Shown here: positions 5,287 to 6,141 of the stretch, piece after piece | Layout: each line of letters starts with the position of its first letter | Position numbering within the stretch: position 1 is the first letter of the stretch | Source: Candidatus Peribacteria bacterium | Lineage (GTDB): Bacteria; Patescibacteriota; Gracilibacteria; Peribacterales; Peribacteraceae | Assembly (NCBI GenBank): GCA_903854455.1 | Contig: CAINWJ010000118.1 | Coordinates: forward strand, 1-6,141 | Reading direction: 5' to 3' | Length of the DNA: 6,141 bases | The notes under the pieces: generated by a model | What the model was told of the DNA's origin: nothing | Seen by the model: only the letters and a program-made list of their open reading frames with translations | Database searches by the model: none | Translations under genes and position numbers: made by a program

Positions 5287-6141
5287 CTATTTCCCTCCCT
5301 TCCTCGCCTCGATCACCTCTTCGGCGACGTTGCGTGGGACTTTGGCGTAGTGGCTCGGCTCCATGGAGTAGCTGGCGCGACCCTGCGTCATCGAACGCAA
5401 TTCCGTGGCGTAGCCGAACATGGCTGCCAGAGGAACGTCTGCGCGAATCGTCTTGGCCATGCCGCGATTGCCGGTGTCCTTGATGAGACCGCGGCGTGCG
5501 CTCAGGTCGCCCATGACGTCACCGAAGTATTCTTCCGGGCAAACGACTTCCACGTTCATGACAGGCTCGAGCAATACCGGATCGGCTTTCTTGGCAGCTT
5601 CCTGCGCTCCGATGGACGCACAGATCTTGTACGCCATTTCGGATGAGTCAACGTCGTGGTACGAGCCATCCAGCAGCTCCACCTTCACGTCCACGAGCGG
5701 GAAGCCGGCGAGGACGCCGCGGCTCAAGCCTTCCTGGAAACCCTTGTCACACGGCGTGATGAACTCGCGCGGGATACGACCACCGACCACACTGTTCTCG
5801 AACTCGTAGCCCTTGCCCGGCTCCTGCGGGATCATGCGGAAGACCACGTGACCGTACTGACCGCGACCACCCGTCTGCTTGATGTACTTGGACTCATGCT
5901 CGACCTGCTTCTGGATGGACTCACGGTAGGCCACCTGCGGGGCTCCGGAGTTACTCTCCACTTTGAACTCGCGACGCATGCGATCCATGATGATATCCAG
6001 GTGCAGCTCACCCATCCCGCCGATGATGGTCTGACCAGTCTCCTCATCCGAGCGGATGCGGAAGGTCGGATCTTCCTCGGCAAGCTTCTGGAGCGCGATG
6101 CCCATCTTCTCCTGGTCCGCCTTGGTCTTAGGTTCGATGGC
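5287..6141 (-). CDS. fusA: Translation elongation factor G, C-terminal part (cut by window edge)
   Basis: The frame is open from the TAG at 5287-5289 to the window end, 284 residues, about the last 40 percent of a protein usually near 700. It starts at AIEPKTKADQEK in domain III, with IIGGMGELHLD (39-49) following. Domain IV follows from about residue 66, with TGGRGQYGHV (90-99) and the tip loop GSYHDVDSSE (159-168; its His, 162, is the residue that reaches the decoding centre). Domain V covers about 187-257 (VLLEPVMNVEV, GDLSARRG, MFGYATELRSMTQGRASYSME), and the final helix of domain IV ends in AEEVIEARKGGK. EF-G uses GTP to drive tRNA-mRNA translocation and, with RRF, ribosome recycling; the GTPase domain lies outside the window. 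All visible motifs are intact. In many bacteria tuf follows fusA; here the next gene downstream is the convergent toxin-antitoxin operon. Confidence 0.97.
   Translation of the reverse strand, partial: AIEPKTKADQEKMGIALQKLAEEDPTFRIRSDEETGQTIIGGMGELHLDIIMDRMRREFKVESNSGAPQVAYRESIQKQVEHESKYIKQTGGRGQYGHVVFRMIPQEPGKGYEFENSVVGGRIPREFITPCDKGFQEGLSRGVLAGFPLVDVKVELLDGSYHDVDSSEMAYKICASIGAQEAAKKADPVLLEPVMNVEVVCPEEYFGDVMGDLSARRGLIKDTGNRGMAKTIRADVPLAAMFGYATELRSMTQGRASYSMEPSHYAKVPRNVAEEVIEARKGGK

Overview
This window looks like chromosomal DNA of a bacterium with moderate GC. Five protein genes and one decayed gene fragment can be supported. The best lineage guess is an uncultivated, possibly candidate-phyla (Patescibacteria/CPR-like), bacterium. 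That guess rests only on the combination of an exosortase-like enzyme, a TrpR/YerC-like regulator and start sites with almost no Shine-Dalgarno signal, so it is weak. The EF-G fragment is clearly bacterial.

Layout, left to right. (1) Positions 1-256, minus strand: N-terminal 85 residues of a TrpR/YerC-like DNA-binding protein, cut by the window edge, with its own good promoter at 302-330. (2) Positions 366-4367, minus strand: a two-gene operon, promoter-distal gene first in these coordinates. The upstream gene (1389-4367) encodes a 992-residue secreted protein with a signal peptide, twelve NHL-type blades forming two six-bladed propellers, a beta-rich domain and a short C-terminal membrane anchor with a basic tail. 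The downstream gene (366-1376), 12 bp away, encodes a polytopic exosortase/archaeosortase-family transpeptidase with its Cys, Arg and His in place. (3) Positions 4364-4519, minus strand: a frameshifted remnant of a second copy of the 3' end of the NHL gene, directly before the intact gene. (4) Positions 4549-5224, plus strand: a toxin-antitoxin operon (ribbon-helix-helix-like antitoxin, RelE/ParE-like toxin) with a near-consensus promoter and twin palindromes over the -10 box and start point. (5) Positions 5287-6141, minus strand: the C-terminal 284 residues of elongation factor G (fusA), convergent with the toxin gene.

The most interesting part is regions 2 and 3. A likely enzyme-substrate pair is encoded together: the NHL protein is exported by its signal peptide, its C-terminal P-V-F-S-W-W-G plus membrane segment plus basic tail acts as a sorting signal, and the neighbouring exosortase would cleave it and attach the protein to the surface. 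The signal resembles the IPTLxxWG type more than PEP-CTERM. The same SWWGIAF-KEG signature occurs in the decayed second copy, so there was once a tandem array of substrates. Degenerate heptamer (period-7) tracts follow both copies and run into the NHL coding sequence, a plausible substrate for the recombination that made and broke the array.
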